Notes: generated by a model not told the origin, from the letters alone. Shown: positions 35,183-43,810, counted from the first letter of the stretch. The stretch: DNA of 64,000 nucleotides from DAOTXS01 sp034433515 (GCA_034433515.1 DAOUAL010000027.1:1-64000), one strand, 5' to 3'. Program-made: numbers and translations.

Positions 35183-38100
35183 TTACTCCTTTCCGTTGCC
35201 GGCTCGTGCAAGTTGTTCGTACATCTTCCACCGCTTGTTCACATCTTCCTGCGCCAGTTTCAGCAAACGTTCTGCCGCTTCCTCGTTACTCTGCGCCAGC
35301 ATCGTATAACGCGTTTCGTTATAGACGTACTTTTGCAGTGGAATGCTGGGCGCTTTGGAATCCAACTGCATCGGATTCTTGCCTTCTTTGGCAAGGTTAG
35401 GATTGTAGCGGAAGAGGGGCCAATGCCCGGACGCTACCGCAAGTTTTTGTTGTTCCCACCCCTTGGACATATCAATGCCATGATTGATGCAGTGGCTGTA
35501 CGCGATGATGAGTGAGGGACCGTCGTACGCTTCGGCTTCCAAGAAGGCACGGATCGTTTGCACATCGTTAGCACCAAGGGCGACGCGCGCCACATAGACA
35601 TTGCCGTACGTGATTGCCAGCATCGCCAAGTCTTTTTTGGGGAGTGGCTTGCCGCCGGCGGCAAAGCGTGCGACCGCCGCGCGCGGCGTTGATTTGCTCA
35701 TCTGCCCCCCGGTGTTCGAGTACACTTCGGTGTCCAGCACGAGCAAGTTCACATTGCGCCCGGAGGCAAGCACGTGATCGAGCCCGCCGTACCCAATATC
35801 GTATGCCCAACCATCGCCGCCAAAGATCCACACCGATTTCTTGACGAACACATCAGCGATGCTCACCAGTTCTTTGGCTTCCGGCGAGGGATTGTCAGCC
35901 AAGCGTTCTTTGAGGAGTTGCACGCGTCCACGCTGTTTCAAGATGCCGGCTTCACTCGATTGATCGGCGTGCAAAATGGCGTCCACGAGTTCGGTGCCAA
36001 CTTGGCTGGCAAACTTGGGCAAGAGTTCGCTGGCGTATTCCAAGCGTTTGTCCAGCGTGAGGCGGAAACCCAGACCAAATTCCGCGTTATCTTCAAAGAG
36101 CGAGTTTGACCACGCGGGACCGCGCCCTTCTGCATTTTGGGAATATGGCGTGGTCGGCAAGTTGCCCCCATAGATCGAAGAGCAACCGGTCGCGTTAGCG
36201 ATGATCGCGCGATCGCCAAAGAGTTGGCTCACAAGTTTGATATAAGGTGTCTCGCCACAGCCGGCACACGCGCCGGAAAACTCGAACAACGGTTGGAGCA
36301 GTTGCGAATCCTTGACTAATTGAACGTTGATTTTGGTGCGATCCATTTCCGGCAAGGTTTGGAAGAATTTCCAATTCTCTTTCTCTTGCTCACGAATGGG
36401 CAAGACCGATGCCATATTGATCGCCTTGAGTTTGGTTTCGCTCTTGTTCTTGGCAGGACAGATTTCCACGCAGAGGGTACAGCCGGTGCAATCTTCCGGG
36501 GACACCTGCAACGTGTAACGCATCTGCTCGAATTCTTTCCAACGCGCTTTGGTAGATTTCCACGCTTTGGGAGCATCCGCTAAATATTTTTCGTCGTACA
36601 CTTTGGCGCGAATGACCGCGTGCGGACACACCAGCACACATTTGCCGCATTGAATACACGTGTTTTCGTCCCACACCGGAATTTCCAGCGAGATGTTGCG
36701 TTTTTCCCATTGCGTTGTTGCGGTGGGATACGTGCCATCGGAGGGGAGGGCGCTGACCGGCAGTTCGTCGCCTTCGCCAGCGATCATTTTGGCAGTTACC
36801 TTTTGCACAAATTCCGGCGCTTCAGGCGGGACGGGCGGACGCAAATCAAAGGTGCTGGTCACTTGACTTGGCACCTCGACTTGATACAGGCGTTCCAAGG
36901 TGCTATCCACCGCCGCAAAATTTTTCCGCACCACCGCTTCGCCGCGTTTGCCGTACGTTTTTTCGATGGCACGCTTGATGGCGGCGATGGCTTGATCACG
37001 TGGCAGTACGCCGCTCACCGCGAAGAAACAGGTTTGCATGATCGTATTGATGCGTGTGCCCATCCCGGTTTCATCGGCGACTTGGTACGCATTGATGACA
37101 TAGAATTTCAATTTCTTTTCGATGAGTTGTTTTTGCACGGTGCGCGGTAAATGATCCCAAACTTCGTTGGGACCGTACGGGCTGTTGAGCAAGAACACGG
37201 CGCCCGGCTCTGCCGCCTTCAACACATCGAACTGTTCAAGGAACATGAATTGATGGCACGCGACAAAATTTGCCGAGCGAATCAGGTACGAGGAATGAAT
37301 TGGTTTGGGTCCAAAACGCAAGTGCGAAATGGTGCGTGAGCCGGATTTCTTGGAATCGTACACAAAATACCCTTGCGCGTAATTGTCCGTATCCTCACCG
37401 ATGATGCGAATCGAGTTGTGATTCGCCCCCACCGTGCCATCCGCGCCAAGGCCATAGAACAAACAGTGCACCGTCTCTTTCGATTCGGTCGAAAAGTCGG
37501 GATCGTAATCGAGCGAGGTGTGCGTTACATCGTCAATGATACCAATGGTGAAATGATTCTTGGGGGATGCCTTTTTCATTTCGTCGAACACGCCCTTGAC
37601 CATCGCTGGCGTAAAATCTTTCGAGCCCAAGCCATAACGCCCGCCGATAATGCGCGGCATCGTTTTGAAGGGGGTAATGCCGGCATTCATCCCTTCGACA
37701 ACCGCATTGACAACATCGAGATAAAGTGGTTCGCCGGCACTGCCCGGCTCTTTGGTGCGATCAAGCACGGCAATCGTTTTAACGGATGCCGGCAACGCTT
37801 GGACAAAATGTTCGAACGAGAAGGGACGATAGAGATGGACTTTGAGCACGCCCACCTTGTCGCCACGCGCGTTCAAGTACTCGACCGTCTCTTGCGTCAC
37901 TTCGGCGCCCGAGCCCATAATGACGATCACGCGTTCGGCGTCCGGCGCGCCGACGTAATCGAACAAATGATATTGGCGTCCGACAAGTTGGGCAAACGTG
38001 TCCATCGTTTTCTGAACGATGGCAGGTGTGGCGAGATAGTATGGGTTGACGGTCTCGCGTCCTTGAAAGTACACGTCCGGGTTTTGCGCGGTGCCACGCA

Positions 38101-38743
38101 TCACCGGCTTGTCCGGCGTTAACCCACGTGCGCGATGGGCGCGGACGAGTTCATCGTCAATCATCGCGCGCAAATCTTCTTCGCCCAGTTTTTCGATCTT
38201 CATCAACTCGTGCGAGGTGCGAAAGCCATCGAAGAAATGGAGAAAGGGGACGCGCGCTTGCAACGTTGCCGCGTGCGCAATGAGCGCGAGATCCATCACT
38301 TCTTGCACCGAGTTGGAACACAGCAAGGCAAACCCGGTTTGCCGGGTTGCCATCACATCGCTATGATCGCCAAAGATCGAAAGACCCTGGGCAGCGAGCG
38401 CACGCGCGCTCACGTGAAAGACCGTGGGCGTGAGTTCGCCCGCGATTTTGTACATATTGGGAATCATCAGGAGCAAACCCTGGCTCGCCGTGAACGTCGT
38501 ACAAAGCGATCCTGTTTGCAACGCGCCGTGCACGGCGCCTGCTGCGCCGCCTTCGCTCTGCATTTCAACCACGAGTGGCACGGTGCCCCAAATATTGCGC
38601 TTGCCTTCCGACGACCATTGGTCTGCCCATTCGCCCATCGGCGAAGAAGGCGTGATGGGATAAATCGCAATGACTTCACTGACGGAATGCGCGACGTATG
38701 CTGCCGCTTCATTACCGTCCCACGTTACAGTTGTTCTTGGCAT
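35183..38743 (-). CDS. nifJ: Pyruvate:ferredoxin (flavodoxin) oxidoreductase
   Basis: Oxidises pyruvate with CoA to acetyl-CoA and reduced ferredoxin. It is a single chain of 1186 residues with the family's domain order. The N-terminal domain has VIAIYPITPSSPMGEWADQW. Domain III follows with VLKVHLYRPF, then a two-cluster ferredoxin insert (CIQCGKCVLVCPHA and CTGCTLCVEICPA). The ThDP domain has ACAGCGETPY, NATGCSSIYGGNLPTTPYS and GDGWAYDIGYGGLDHVLASG, with NVNLLVLDTEVYSNTGGQ. The ATG at 38743 has GAGGATGA upstream. Together with the 2-oxoacid dehydrogenase, the organism has both anaerobic and aerobic-type routes to acetyl-CoA. Confidence 0.96.
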   Translation of the reverse strand: MPRTTVTWDGNEAAAYVAHSVSEVIAIYPITPSSPMGEWADQWSSEGKRNIWGTVPLVVEMQSEGGAAGAVHGALQTGSLCTTFTASQGLLLMIPNMYKIAGELTPTVFHVSARALAAQGLSIFGDHSDVMATRQTGFALLCSNSVQEVMDLALIAHAATLQARVPFLHFFDGFRTSHELMKIEKLGEEDLRAMIDDELVRAHRARGLTPDKPVMRGTAQNPDVYFQGRETVNPYYLATPAIVQKTMDTFAQLVGRQYHLFDYVGAPDAERVIVIMGSGAEVTQETVEYLNARGDKVGVLKVHLYRPFSFEHFVQALPASVKTIAVLDRTKEPGSAGEPLYLDVVNAVVEGMNAGITPFKTMPRIIGGRYGLGSKDFTPAMVKGVFDEMKKASPKNHFTIGIIDDVTHTSLDYDPDFSTESKETVHCLFYGLGADGTVGANHNSIRIIGEDTDNYAQGYFVYDSKKSGSRTISHLRFGPKPIHSSYLIRSANFVACHQFMFLEQFDVLKAAEPGAVFLLNSPYGPNEVWDHLPRTVQKQLIEKKLKFYVINAYQVADETGMGTRINTIMQTCFFAVSGVLPRDQAIAAIKRAIEKTYGKRGEAVVRKNFAAVDSTLERLYQVEVPSQVTSTFDLRPPVPPEAPEFVQKVTAKMIAGEGDELPVSALPSDGTYPTATTQWEKRNISLEIPVWDENTCIQCGKCVLVCPHAVIRAKVYDEKYLADAPKAWKSTKARWKEFEQMRYTLQVSPEDCTGCTLCVEICPAKNKSETKLKAINMASVLPIREQEKENWKFFQTLPEMDRTKINVQLVKDSQLLQPLFEFSGACAGCGETPYIKLVSQLFGDRAIIANATGCSSIYGGNLPTTPYSQNAEGRGPAWSNSLFEDNAEFGLGFRLTLDKRLEYASELLPKFASQVGTELVDAILHADQSSEAGILKQRGRVQLLKERLADNPSPEAKELVSIADVFVKKSVWIFGGDGWAYDIGYGGLDHVLASGRNVNLLVLDTEVYSNTGGQMSKSTPRAAVARFAAGGKPLPKKDLAMLAITYGNVYVARVALGANDVQTIRAFLEAEAYDGPSLIIAYSHCINHGIDMSKGWEQQKLAVASGHWPLFRYNPNLAKEGKNPMQLDSKAPSIPLQKYVYNETRYTMLAQSNEEAAERLLKLAQEDVNKRWKMYEQLARAGNGKE

Positions 38744-38868
38744 TTCATCCTCGATTCCAGAATAAAATTTGTCCAACCTTTATCTTAAGACTAGCGAGTA
38801 CTAGTTCAGTCAAAACCGGGTCTAAATCGCGTTAGAATAAGACTGCGACGTGCTTGGCGTCGCCGTCA

Positions 38869-39897
38869 TCACGATCCGATATATTTGGCATACACATTCC
38901 TTGCCACCGTCGCATCATCCGTGCCCTTGATGATCGCGCGCGCATCGGGAAAGATGGTGATTTCAAAATTGTCAATGTTCGCGCGGACAAGGTATTCGTT
39001 CACGATGACAGAACCCACGCCGCGCAAGCGTTCCGCGAGTTCATCAAGTTTCAGCGTGTGCCCACGTCCCGGGTTTACTTGCACGGCATTGCGCCCGCAA
39101 AGCGATGCCGTCATCGTCCCGCCGCGCTGTCCTTCCAGAAATTCAAATTTGGCTTGCCCGCAGGTTGGGCAATCGTCGCGGCGGGTGATTTGCAAAACAT
39201 CGAACGAGTTTTCCCACACATCAATGTTGATCAAACCGGGATTGCGCGCGCCGGCTCCCGCGATCAACTTGATCGCTTCCGCGCTGGCAAGGGACGCCAT
39301 CACGTTGACGATGGGTGGCAGAATGCCCGCCGTGTCGCACGTGGGCAAGGTGCCCGGCGCGGGTTCGCGTTGAAACACACAACGCAGGCAGGCGGTCTCG
39401 TGCGGAATGATGGTCATCGTCATTCCATAACTCGCCACCGCGCCCGCATAGACCCAGGGAATCGAATGTTTGACGCACGCATCGTTGATGATAAAGCGCG
39501 TCTCGAAATTATCGGTCCCGTCCATCACGAGCGTTGCGCCGGCAATCAACTCTTCGATGTTTTCGGCGTTGACATCGGTGACGATTCCTTCGACGTGAAT
39601 CGAAGAATTGGCACGCCGCAATTTTTCGGCTGCCGCAATTGCTTTAGGCATCCCTTTGGCGACATCCTCTTCATCGAACAAAATTTGACGTTGCAAATTT
39701 TTCAACTCGACGAAATCGCGGTCGGCGATCACGAGCGTGCCCACACCCGCGCGCGCGAGTGTATTTGCCATCACACTGCCGTTTGCGCCACAACCGACGA
39801 TGACAACGCGTGCCGCGAGCAAGCGTTCTTGACCGGCGACGCCGAATGGGGCAAAGAGCGTTTGACGCAAATAGCGTTCTTTTTGGTGTTCATTCAT
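38869..39897 (-). CDS. ThiF/MoeB/HesA-family adenylyltransferase
   Basis: An E1-like enzyme of 342 residues that adenylates the C-terminus of a small sulfur-carrier protein. RYLRQTLFAPFGVAGQERL and VVIVGCGANGS form the nucleotide site, ADRDFVELKNLQRQILF is the family signature, and DGTDNFETRFIINDA holds the ATP-contacting Asp. A CxxC pair (CLRC, CPTC) binds structural zinc and TCDTAG contains the putative catalytic Cys. The C-terminal ~80 residues (from about 262) look like a fused ubiquitin-like/MoaD-like fold (IVNEYLVRANIDNFEITIFPDARAIIKGTDD). Whether it serves thiamin, molybdopterin or cysteine synthesis is not determinable; the downstream Mo enzyme makes MoCo attractive. Confidence 0.88.
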   Translation of the reverse strand: MNEHQKERYLRQTLFAPFGVAGQERLLAARVVIVGCGANGSVMANTLARAGVGTLVIADRDFVELKNLQRQILFDEEDVAKGMPKAIAAAEKLRRANSSIHVEGIVTDVNAENIEELIAGATLVMDGTDNFETRFIINDACVKHSIPWVYAGAVASYGMTMTIIPHETACLRCVFQREPAPGTLPTCDTAGILPPIVNVMASLASAEAIKLIAGAGARNPGLINIDVWENSFDVLQITRRDDCPTCGQAKFEFLEGQRGGTMTASLCGRNAVQVNPGRGHTLKLDELAERLRGVGSVIVNEYLVRANIDNFEITIFPDARAIIKGTDDATVARNVYAKYIGS

Positions 39898-39939
39898 AAC
39901 TTGATTATAGCGCGATTCTTTAACGCCGTAAATCTTTGC

Positions 39940-40048
39940 CTAGTAGTGCAATAACATGAAAGTGCGTGGTGAAAACTCGATTTTTAGCCACGTCTGTCAA
40001 CGTCTTCCCATCCGTCTGGTATGCCACTATTTCATGTTGTTGCACTAG
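39940..40048 (+). mobile_element. 109-bp MITE-like element, copy 5
   Basis: Full 109 bp, CTAG to CTAG, close to the consensus. It lies between the ThiF-type gene and the 8-oxoguanine deaminase gene. Its right end (TTGCAC) lies 18 bp upstream of a perfect TATAAT. Confidence 0.88.
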
Positions 40049-40069
40049 TCGTGGCGAGTATGGTATAAT
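40040..40069 (+). promoter_or_regulatory. Promoter partly supplied by MITE copy 5
   Basis: TTGCAC (40040-40045), inside the terminal repeat of MITE copy 5, an 18-bp spacer and TATAAT (40064-40069). The predicted transcript starts near 40076 and reaches the 8-oxoguanine deaminase start after ~68 nt. Confidence 0.6.
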
Positions 40070-40085
40070 AGGGATAGAAACGACT

Positions 40086-40129
40086 GGCTTGTGCCCAAGG
40101 CGGTGCCGCGGCGGGATAAGCCATTTTTT
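40086..40129 (+). promoter_or_regulatory. Attenuator-like hairpin in the 8-oxoguanine deaminase leader
   Basis: GGCTTGTGCC (40086-40095) pairs with GGGATAAGCC (40113-40122) with one mismatch. An inner GGC/GCC helix lies at 99-107, and six T (40124-40129) follow at once. This is an intrinsic-terminator structure between the promoter and the ATG at 40144. The only transcript that crosses it in this direction is that of the deaminase itself. No known riboswitch class recognised. Confidence 0.6.
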
Positions 40130-40143
40130 CTATGAGGCGCTCA

Positions 40144-41505
40144 ATGCCAACGCTACTCCTCCAACAGGCAGACGTGCTGGTAACGCTGGACCCAACGCGC
40201 CGCGAGATTCACGATGGCGCACTCTTTATCCGCGATCACGTCATCGAACAGGTTGGCACAACGAACCAACTCCCTACGATTGCCGATCACATCATTGACG
40301 CGCGCGGAATGATTGTTCTGCCCGGCTTGGTCAACACCCATCATCACCTCTACCAAACCTTGACGCGCGCGCTTCCCGCCGCGCAAGACGCCGATCTGTT
40401 TCACTGGCTCAAAACGCTTTATCCAATTTGGGCGGAACTCACGCCCGATGCCGTCTACACTAGCGCACTCGTCGGTCTCGCCGAACTTGTGCTCACCGGT
40501 TGCACCACCGCCGCCGATCATTTGTATCTCTTTCCCAACGGTTCGAAACTTGATGACGAAATTCGCGCCGCGCGCGAAATTGGAATCCGATTTCATCCTA
40601 CACGCGGCTCGATGTCGCTCGGTGAATCGCAAGGCGGCTTGCCACCCGACCGCGTCTGCGATTCCGAAGAAGCCATTTTGCGCGATTCGCGCCGCGTGAT
40701 CGAAACGTTCCACGATCCGAAACCGTACTCGATGTGCCGCGTGTCGCTCGCACCGTGCTCACCCTTTTCCGTCACGCCCGACCTGATGCGCGAATCGGCG
40801 CGGCTCGCGCGCGCGTACAATGTGCGCCTGCACACGCACCTTGCCGAGACGCGCGACGAGGAAGAGTTTTGTTTGCAGAAATTTGGCAAGCGCCCGGTGG
40901 ATTACGCCGAACATCTTGAATGGATGGGCGATGACGTGTGGTTCGCGCACAGCGTTTGGGTGAACGCTGATGAAATCAAGCGATACGCGCACGTGGGCGC
41001 TGGCGTCGCGCACTGCCCGTCGTCCAATATGCGGCTGGCATCCGGCATCGCGCCGATTGTGAAAATGCTAAACGCCGGCGTCAAAGTCGGCTTGGGCGTA
41101 GATGGTAGCGCGTCGAATGATTCATCGCATATGCTGGCAGAGGCGCGCCAAGCCATGTTGCTCCAGCGCGTGAATGGTGATCCCAAAGCATTGACCGCGC
41201 GCCAAGCGCTCGAACTGGGAACGTTGGGCGGCGCGCGCGTCTTGGGACGCGATGACATCGGTTCGCTGGAACCCGGCAAAGCAGCAGATTTCATCGGCAT
41301 CAGGTTAGCACAGTTGGATTTTGCCGGCGCACTGCACGACCCGGTTGCCGCGCTCGTCTTTTGCACACCGCCCCGCGTGGATGTGTCGGTCATCAATGGG
41401 CGTGTCGTCGTGCAAGATGGGCAACTGACGACGCTGGATTTGCCGCCGGTGATCGAGCGGCACAATCGGTTGGCGAGAGAGATGGTCGCACGGTCTCACC
41501 GATAA
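40144..41505 (+). CDS. 8-oxoguanine deaminase (amidohydrolase)
   Basis: A zinc amidohydrolase of 453 residues that hydrolyses 8-oxoguanine to urate, or a close guanine-type substrate. The metal ligands sit in NTHHHLYQTL, RLHTHLAETRDEEEF, VWFAHSVWV and LGVDGSASND. The segment HHHLYQTLTRALPAAQDADLF with WLKTLYPIWAEL is typical of the 8-oxoguanine deaminase group. The ATG at 40144 has GAGG upstream; an in-frame ATG at 40132 is less well placed. The last residues (HNRLAREMVARSHR) lie within direct repeat R1. It begins the purine region; adenine deaminase follows after the island. Confidence 0.88.
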   Translation: MPTLLLQQADVLVTLDPTRREIHDGALFIRDHVIEQVGTTNQLPTIADHIIDARGMIVLPGLVNTHHHLYQTLTRALPAAQDADLFHWLKTLYPIWAELTPDAVYTSALVGLAELVLTGCTTAADHLYLFPNGSKLDDEIRAAREIGIRFHPTRGSMSLGESQGGLPPDRVCDSEEAILRDSRRVIETFHDPKPYSMCRVSLAPCSPFSVTPDLMRESARLARAYNVRLHTHLAETRDEEEFCLQKFGKRPVDYAEHLEWMGDDVWFAHSVWVNADEIKRYAHVGAGVAHCPSSNMRLASGIAPIVKMLNAGVKVGLGVDGSASNDSSHMLAEARQAMLLQRVNGDPKALTARQALELGTLGGARVLGRDDIGSLEPGKAADFIGIRLAQLDFAGALHDPVAALVFCTPPRVDVSVINGRVVVQDGQLTTLDLPPVIERHNRLAREMVARSHR

Positions 41506-41570
41506 AGTCGAGACTGCGTTCACTGAAAACCGAACGGGGTGCGAACGTGCGCTTGGAGAGCGGGGACAGG
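41448..41570 (+). repeat. Direct repeat R1 (end of the deaminase gene, before mntA 1)
   Basis: About 120 bp, from GGTGATCGAGCGGCACAATC to GCGGGGACAGG. It covers the last 19 codons and stop of the 8-oxoguanine deaminase plus the leader of the first MntA gene. R2 (42301) repeats nearly all of it and R3 (43324) most of it. Confidence 0.9.
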
Positions 41571-41936
41571 ATGAAAACCAAACGGATTCGCAGGTCGTCG
41601 CGGAATGGGGAAAAGGCAACTCGCACACAAAGGGATTTGGCGAAACTGCGTGATGCCATTTTGCCAATTCTCGAACCCTACGGCGTCAAGTGGATTGCGC
41701 TATTTGGCTCGGCGGTGCGAGGAGAGGCGACCAGACAAAGTGATATTGACATCTTGGTTGATTTCGAGGAACCGCGCCGCAAACCGTTAGGTTTGTTCAA
41801 GTGGGTTGAACTGGAAGAAGAACTGGGCAAACGCTTGGGCAGAAAGGTTGACCTTGTATCGAATGCCGCGTTGAACAAGCACATTCGTCCATACGTAGAA
41901 AAGGAAATGGTGGTCATCTATGACGCCCAAAGATGA
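41571..41936 (+). CDS. mntA: MntA-type nucleotidyltransferase antitoxin, copy 1
   Basis: A minimal nucleotidyltransferase of about 121 residues. It has the GSX10DXD catalytic motif (GSAVRGEATRQSDIDILVDF) and the third acidic position in KVDLVS. In MntA-HepT (type VII) modules this protein AMPylates and silences the HEPN toxin. The ATG at 41571 gives a lysine/arginine-rich N-terminus; longer in-frame starts run back into the deaminase gene. It overlaps hepT copy 1 by 17 nt. It is paralogous to the copy at 43439 (GEAT.xSDIDILVDFEEPRRKP.GL shared). Confidence 0.88.
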   Translation: MKTKRIRRSSRNGEKATRTQRDLAKLRDAILPILEPYGVKWIALFGSAVRGEATRQSDIDILVDFEEPRRKPLGLFKWVELEEELGKRLGRKVDLVSNAALNKHIRPYVEKEMVVIYDAQR

Positions 41937-42261
41937 CACGGTCTATTTGCGAGAGATCCTCGATTGCATTGCTCAGATCGAGGAGTATATTGCTGGTATT
42001 TCCTACGAGACGTTCTGTGCAGAAAGAATGCGGCAGGATGCGGTTATCAAGCAAATCGAGAACATCGGTGAAGCCGCGCGCAAACTTTCGCCAGGATTTC
42101 GCAAAAAGCACTTGGCGATACCTTGGATGCAGATCATCAATATGCGGCACGTCGCCGCTCACGAATATTTCAGTCTCGATTGGAGAGCGGTCTGGGATAC
42201 GGCGACGATGGATATTGCGCCATTAAAACAAGCCGTCAAGAGGATTTTGAGTCAGCAGTAA
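41920..42261 (+). CDS. hepT: HepT (HEPN) RNase toxin, copy 1
   Basis: A helical HEPN (DUF86) protein of 113 residues with VYLREILDCIAQIEEYIAG, QIENIGEAARKLS and the RX4HXY RNase motif in MRHVAAHEY. HepT toxins cleave RNA unless AMPylated on the motif Tyr by the partner MntA. All motif residues are intact, so the toxin is probably active. The gene overlaps mntA copy 1 by 17 nt. Direct repeat R2 begins about 40 bp after the stop. Confidence 0.88.
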   Translation: MTPKDDTVYLREILDCIAQIEEYIAGISYETFCAERMRQDAVIKQIENIGEAARKLSPGFRKKHLAIPWMQIINMRHVAAHEYFSLDWRAVWDTATMDIAPLKQAVKRILSQQ

Positions 42262-42300
42262 GCCGCGTTGAGAAAAAAGCAAGTCGTTCGATTTTCTGGC

Positions 42301-42422
42301 GGTGATCGAGTGGCACAATCGGTTGGCGAGAGAGAGGGTCGCACGGTCTCACCGATAAAGTCGAGACTGCGTTCACTGAAAACCGAACGAGGCGAGAACG
42401 TGCGCTTGGAGAGCAGGGACAA
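42301..42422 (+). repeat. Direct repeat R2 (between hepT 1 and the DUF6922 gene)
   Basis: Nearly identical to R1 over ~120 bp, including the part of R1 that codes for the deaminase C-terminus. In one frame it still reads VIEWHNRLARERVARSHR followed by a stop, though no gene leads into it. It is therefore a duplicated piece of the deaminase 3' end. Confidence 0.9.
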
Positions 42423-42427
42423 GTTGA

Positions 42428-42748
42428 ATGAACAGAAAGCAAGCGGCTCATTCGATTCCCCAATTCGTGCAACGCTATTTTTGGGACGTTGACGCGAAGA
42501 AATTGGATACCGCCAAGCACGCGACCTACGTGATCGAACGATTGCTAGAGTGGGGCAATCCGCAAGCCGCGCGCTGGCTGTTGCAGCGCTACTCGCGGCG
42601 CCAGATTGTCAGTGTGCTGAAGAAAACCCGCGCGCTATCCCGAATGAGCGCGAATTTTTGGGCGGTGTATTTCGGCGTGCCGAAAAATGAGGTGCGATGT
42701 TTATCGAAACGTTACCAGAGCCAACGCAGCGGAGTGTGGCGTTACTAG
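42428..42748 (+). CDS. DUF6922 family protein (partner of AbiEii-type transferase)
   Basis: A 106-residue protein: IPQFVQRYFWDVDAKKLDTAKHATYVIERLLEWG, then ARWLLQRYSRRQIVSVLKKTRALSRMSANFWAVYFGVPKNEVRCL. This matches DUF6922, which typically lies directly upstream of an AbiEii/AbiGii-type nucleotidyltransferase, as here (52-nt overlap). It is likely the antitoxin-side partner of that protein, an inference from gene order. The leader is direct repeat R2. Confidence 0.8.
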   Translation: MNRKQAAHSIPQFVQRYFWDVDAKKLDTAKHATYVIERLLEWGNPQAARWLLQRYSRRQIVSVLKKTRALSRMSANFWAVYFGVPKNEVRCLSKRYQSQRSGVWRY

Positions 42749-43374
42749 GCGCGCAGAAAATCACGCGCGCATTCTACCTGGCAGGCGGTTCTGCACTCGC
42801 GTTGCATCTGGGGCATCGCATTTCGGTAGACCTGGATTATTTTACGCCGCGCTCGTTCGATGCGGCTGATTTGGCGCGACGATTGGCGCGCCTAGGAAAT
42901 TTCGTGCAAGAGCAACGGAAAAAGGACACGTTGCTGGGGACGTTCGACCAGACCAAGGTGAGTTTCTTTTGCTACGCGTATCCGCCAATTGCCAAGAGTG
43001 AGATGGTGTTGAACACAGCGATTGCCAGTGTGCCCGACATCGGCGCGATGAAATTGGAAGCCATCGGCACGCGCGGCAGGAAGCGCGATTTCATTGACCT
43101 CTATTTCATCTGCCGGGCTGGGTATTCGCTGAACCAAGTCCTCGACTGGTATCGAAACAAGTTCAGTGGCGTCGAGGTCAATCTGGCGCATTACCTCAAA
43201 GCGTTAACCTATTTTGAGGATGCCGAGTCAGACCCGATGCCGCGTATGCTCGAACGCGTGGCGTGGAGTGAGGTAAAACGGTTTTTCGAGAAGGCAGTGC
43301 CGCCTTTGCTCAAGACGCTGGCTGAGCAGCACACTCGGCTGGCGCGGGAGAGGGTCGCACGGTCTCACCGATAA
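42697..43374 (+). CDS. AbiEii-type nucleotidyltransferase (toxin-like)
   Basis: A 225-residue member of the AbiEii/AbiGii toxin nucleotidyltransferase family. FYLAGGSALALHLGHRISVDLDYFT carries the GGSA...DLD active site. MKLEAIGTRGRKRDFIDLYFICR holds the conserved Lys and the RDFIDLY motif. Type IV toxins of this kind modify tRNA or other targets with nucleotides. It overlaps the DUF6922 gene. Its last 17 or so residues (QHTRLARERVARSHR) are encoded by direct repeat R3 and match the end of the 8-oxoguanine deaminase, so the native C-terminus was probably shorter or different. Confidence 0.85.
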   Translation: MFIETLPEPTQRSVALLGAQKITRAFYLAGGSALALHLGHRISVDLDYFTPRSFDAADLARRLARLGNFVQEQRKKDTLLGTFDQTKVSFFCYAYPPIAKSEMVLNTAIASVPDIGAMKLEAIGTRGRKRDFIDLYFICRAGYSLNQVLDWYRNKFSGVEVNLAHYLKALTYFEDAESDPMPRMLERVAWSEVKRFFEKAVPPLLKTLAEQHTRLARERVARSHR

Positions 43375-43438
43375 AGTCGAGACCGCGTTCACTGAAAACC
43401 GAATGAGGTGCGAACGTGTAAGTGGAGAGAGTGAGAGC
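43324..43438 (+). repeat. Direct repeat R3 (end of AbiEii gene, before mntA 2)
   Basis: It shares GTCGCACGGTCTCACCG, ATAAAGTCGAGAC and GCGTTCACTGAAAACCGAA with R1 and R2. The 5' and 3' portions are more diverged. It supplies the 3' end of the AbiEii gene and the leader of mntA copy 2, the same arrangement as R1. Confidence 0.85.
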
Positions 43439-43810
43439 ATGGTGAAAGCTGCAAAACAGATCCGCCTATCATCGCGGAATAGGCAGAGAGCAATCCGCGT
43501 ACCCAAGAAATTTATTGGACTGCGTGATTCTATTCTGCCCGTCCTCGAACCCTACGGCGTCAAGCGCATCGCGCTGTTTGGGTCGTTTGTGCGCGGGGAG
43601 GCGACACCTGAGAGCGATATTGATATTCTCGTGGATTTCGAAGAGCCGCGTAGAAAACCATTCGGCTTGCTCACATGGATACGTGTCGAAGAAGAATTGT
43701 CGAAACGACTCGGGAGAAAAGCTGACTTGGTTCCAGCCAAAGGGTTGAAAAAGCGCATTCGACCTACCGTCGAAAGGGAAATGGTGATTCTCTATGAGAA
43801 AACCCGATGA
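43439..43810 (+). CDS. mntA: MntA-type nucleotidyltransferase antitoxin, copy 2
   Basis: A nucleotidyltransferase of 123 residues, paralogous to copy 1: ILPVLEPYGVKRIALFGSFVRGEATPESDIDILVDFEEPRRKP. The GSX10DXD motif is intact. It starts at ATG 43439 just after direct repeat R3; an in-frame ATG at 43403 lies inside the repeat. Its 3' end overlaps the start of hepT copy 2 by 17 nt, as in module 1. The partner toxin is frameshifted, so this may be an orphan antitoxin. Confidence 0.87.
   Translation: MVKAAKQIRLSSRNRQRAIRVPKKFIGLRDSILPVLEPYGVKRIALFGSFVRGEATPESDIDILVDFEEPRRKPFGLLTWIRVEEELSKRLGRKADLVPAKGLKKRIRPTVEREMVILYEKTR

Noticed and set aside
41448..43438. CRISPR-like array from the three direct repeats
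   Set aside because: Only three ~120-bp repeats with gene-length spacers, and no cas genes. The spacing is set by the toxin-antitoxin genes.
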